Source: Ghiorsea sp. (lineage in GTDB: Bacteria; Pseudomonadota; Zetaproteobacteria; Mariprofundales; Mariprofundaceae). Taken from it: DNA of 6,083 nt. Under the pieces are notes generated by a model, which saw only the letters and a list, made by a program, of their open reading frames with translations, was not told where the DNA came from and made no database searches. The position numbers and the translations under genes are program-made. Of the stretch, positions 4,930 through 6,083 are shown in pieces. The first letter of the stretch is position 1. The number at the start of each line of letters is the position of its first letter. The stretch lies in assembly GCA_027053695.1 (NCBI GenBank), contig JALUHL010000003.1, forward strand, positions 1-6,083. The letters are read 5' to 3'.

Positions 4930-5508
4930 ATGCCAAGCCCTCCACTAAACTCAAAAATAAAAATTGGAACTCTCAACCATTATGAACATATTATTATTCC
5001 ACATACTAGTGCTGGAATCATAAGGTTTTTGGTTGGAGGCTTTTTATTGCTTTGGTTAGCTGCTTGGTATGCGGGGTTTTCTAGTGCTTTAGGAGAAATT
5101 ATAGCAGGTAAAGGTGAACCCTTCTTATTTGTTTGGATAACACTATGGTCATTTGGAGGACTATATGCCATGTATTTTCTTTACAGAATATTTAGAAAAC
5201 CTGTGCCTGAACAACTTTTATTCAATAAGCCTAATTTATCTTTGGATACGGGCATAAGCCCATTTAACATGAACTTTCATAATGTACAAAACATGCAAAG
5301 GCCTTGGAAACAAATGTTTCCTAAAAGAAGAAGACTTGAATTTAACCCCGAAGAACTTAAAAACATGAAACTAAGAGATACCGATAGTGGTAATAGACTA
5401 ACCATTGATAAAAATTCGGAGAGGATTGAAATAGCATCTCACACCACAGAAATTGAAAAAGAGTGGCTTTTCAAACATTTGCAGGATGCTTATTCTCTGG
5501 ATAACTAA
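4930..5508 (+). CDS. Two-helix membrane protein with C-terminal cytoplasmic domain, unknown function
   Basis: A 192-residue protein, or 196 if GTG 4918 were used. There is a short polar N-terminus, two predicted membrane helices at about 30-50 and 64-85, and a charged C-terminal part (86-192), probably cytoplasmic. A basic stretch KRRR lies in the middle. The end (154-188) reads GNRLTIDKNSERIEIASH, then a TEIEKEWLFKHLQ helix. This strand-turn-helix pattern resembles the ends of other bacterial two-helix proteins with a PH-like domain, but that comparison is from memory and no family can be named. It lies in the AT-rich stretch (sampled lines 30-33% GC). Its stop is one base from the stop of the convergent parE gene, leaving no room for a terminator. 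Confidence 0.7.
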   Translation: MPSPPLNSKIKIGTLNHYEHIIIPHTSAGIIRFLVGGFLLLWLAAWYAGFSSALGEIIAGKGEPFLFVWITLWSFGGLYAMYFLYRIFRKPVPEQLLFNKPNLSLDTGISPFNMNFHNVQNMQRPWKQMFPKRRRLEFNPEELKNMKLRDTDSGNRLTIDKNSERIEIASHTTEIEKEWLFKHLQDAYSLDN

Positions 5509-5509
5509 A

Positions 5510-5806
5510 TTAAGCGTGAATATGTAAAGCAGGTTCCATTCGTTCATGCAGGATATGAACAATCACAATATGATTATCTTTTGGCATATAAAACACCACA
5601 TGTTTGCCCACATGTAGGCTGCGTATGGCATGATAAATTTCAGGTCTGATTTTGCCTAAGGATGGCGTTTCTGCTAACGTGTGAAAAGCATCATCTAGCA
5701 TTTTTAGGTAAGTATTACGCTGCTTTTTGCCCCATGTTCGCTCGGTGTATTGAGCAATTTGCATCAAGCTTGCTTTGGCATCAGGTGTGAGCTTGAACCC
5801 GCTCAT
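5510..5806 (-). CDS. parE: ParE/RelE-superfamily toxin of a type II toxin-antitoxin pair
   Basis: A 98-residue ParE-like toxin. It begins FKLTPDAKASLMQIAQYTERTWG, the helical hairpin of the family. Next comes a conserved LDDAFHTLAETPSLGKIRPEI segment, then strands IRSLHVGKHVVFYM and HIVIVHILHERMEP, the classical ParE C-terminus with Arg and His residues. Characterised ParE proteins poison DNA gyrase, while RelE relatives cut mRNA; the target here is inferred from family resemblance only. ATG 5806 fits homologues. GTG 5818 would add four residues and overlap the parD stop as GTGA. Either way translation is probably coupled to the antitoxin. No disruption is visible, so the toxin should be functional. 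Confidence 0.88.
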   Translation of the reverse strand: MSGFKLTPDAKASLMQIAQYTERTWGKKQRNTYLKMLDDAFHTLAETPSLGKIRPEIYHAIRSLHVGKHVVFYMPKDNHIVIVHILHERMEPALHIHA

Positions 5807-5814
5807 CAAAGGGC

Positions 5815-6081
5815 TCACGATGATTGGCTATTATCCATATCTTGCAACATCGTATCCAGCGAGTAATCAGCATACACACCCTGCTCTGCATCACGAATAG
5901 CTGGCTGCAAGGTTTCTTTAAGCTTGGCAAGCTTGAGTTCATAAAGGATTTTTTCATTGGTATCCACATTGCGTATCGCTTCGCGGATAAATTCGCTGGC
6001 ATTATTATACATGCCTGTGGCAACTTTATCTTGCACCTGCTTCATCAATTCAGGGGTGAGAGAAATATTCATGGTTGGCAT
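5815..6081 (-). CDS. parD: ParD-family ribbon-helix-helix antitoxin
   Basis: An 88-residue antitoxin. It begins MPTMNISLTPELMKQVQDKV, followed by GMYNNASEFIREAIR: the ribbon strand and two helices (about 3-38) that bind operator DNA as a dimer. The rest is charged and probably partly disordered (ILYELKLAKLKETLQPAIRDAEQG...); in ParD proteins this segment wraps the toxin. It precedes parE in the same direction, and its stop lies in a four-base overlap with a possible parE start. Autoregulation by ParD or ParDE at its own promoter is usual for the family, but that promoter lies beyond the right edge: only two bases precede the ATG. ATG 6072 is a less likely alternative start. Confidence 0.88.
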   Translation of the reverse strand: MPTMNISLTPELMKQVQDKVATGMYNNASEFIREAIRNVDTNEKILYELKLAKLKETLQPAIRDAEQGVYADYSLDTMLQDMDNSQSS

Positions 6082-6083
6082 TG

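Noticed and set aside
5781..6023. 80-codon minus-strand ORF overlapping parD and parE in another frame
   Set aside because: parD and parE frames carry full family signatures; this one does not.

Overview
The window looks like chromosomal DNA of a proteobacterium (Pseudomonadota). The succinate dehydrogenase genes run sdhC-sdhD-sdhA-sdhB with an Escherichia coli-type two-subunit heme anchor, and the next gene belongs to the UPF0250/YbeD family, which I know mainly from proteobacteria. GC is moderate: sampled 60-base lines give about 50% in sdhA and about 30-33% in the 4.4-5.5 kb stretch. The genus cannot be fixed from this; a gamma- or zetaproteobacterium is a guess.

Positions 18-3663 (+ strand) hold a complete and apparently intact sdhCDAB operon (respiratory complex II: succinate oxidation coupled to quinone reduction) followed by a UPF0250 gene. 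sdhC/sdhD overlap by ATGA and sdhD/sdhA by one base (TAATG). An 84-bp gap carrying a palindromic repeat then separates sdhA from sdhB. The promoter lies left of the window.

Positions 3679-4383 hold a compound palindromic repeat (two facing 27-bp hairpin units of the same family as the one in the sdhA-sdhB gap). It runs into the start region of a cytoplasmic DsbA-fold thiol-disulfide protein with a CSWC active site.

Positions 4384-5508 are an AT-rich stretch with two unrecognised membrane proteins, of 98 and 192 residues. In front of the first is the most unusual feature of the window: a candidate 14-codon leader ORF with a near-perfect Shine-Dalgarno sequence. It sits on a 9-bp perfect stem-loop, and its stop overlaps the start of the 98-residue gene (ATGA), which has no ribosome-binding site of its own.

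Positions 5510-6081 (- strand) hold a type II toxin-antitoxin pair, parD then parE, which converges on the 192-residue gene with a single base between stop codons. The window thus passes from core respiratory metabolism into a small accessory region. No rRNA, tRNA, CRISPR array, insertion sequence or integrase gene was seen.
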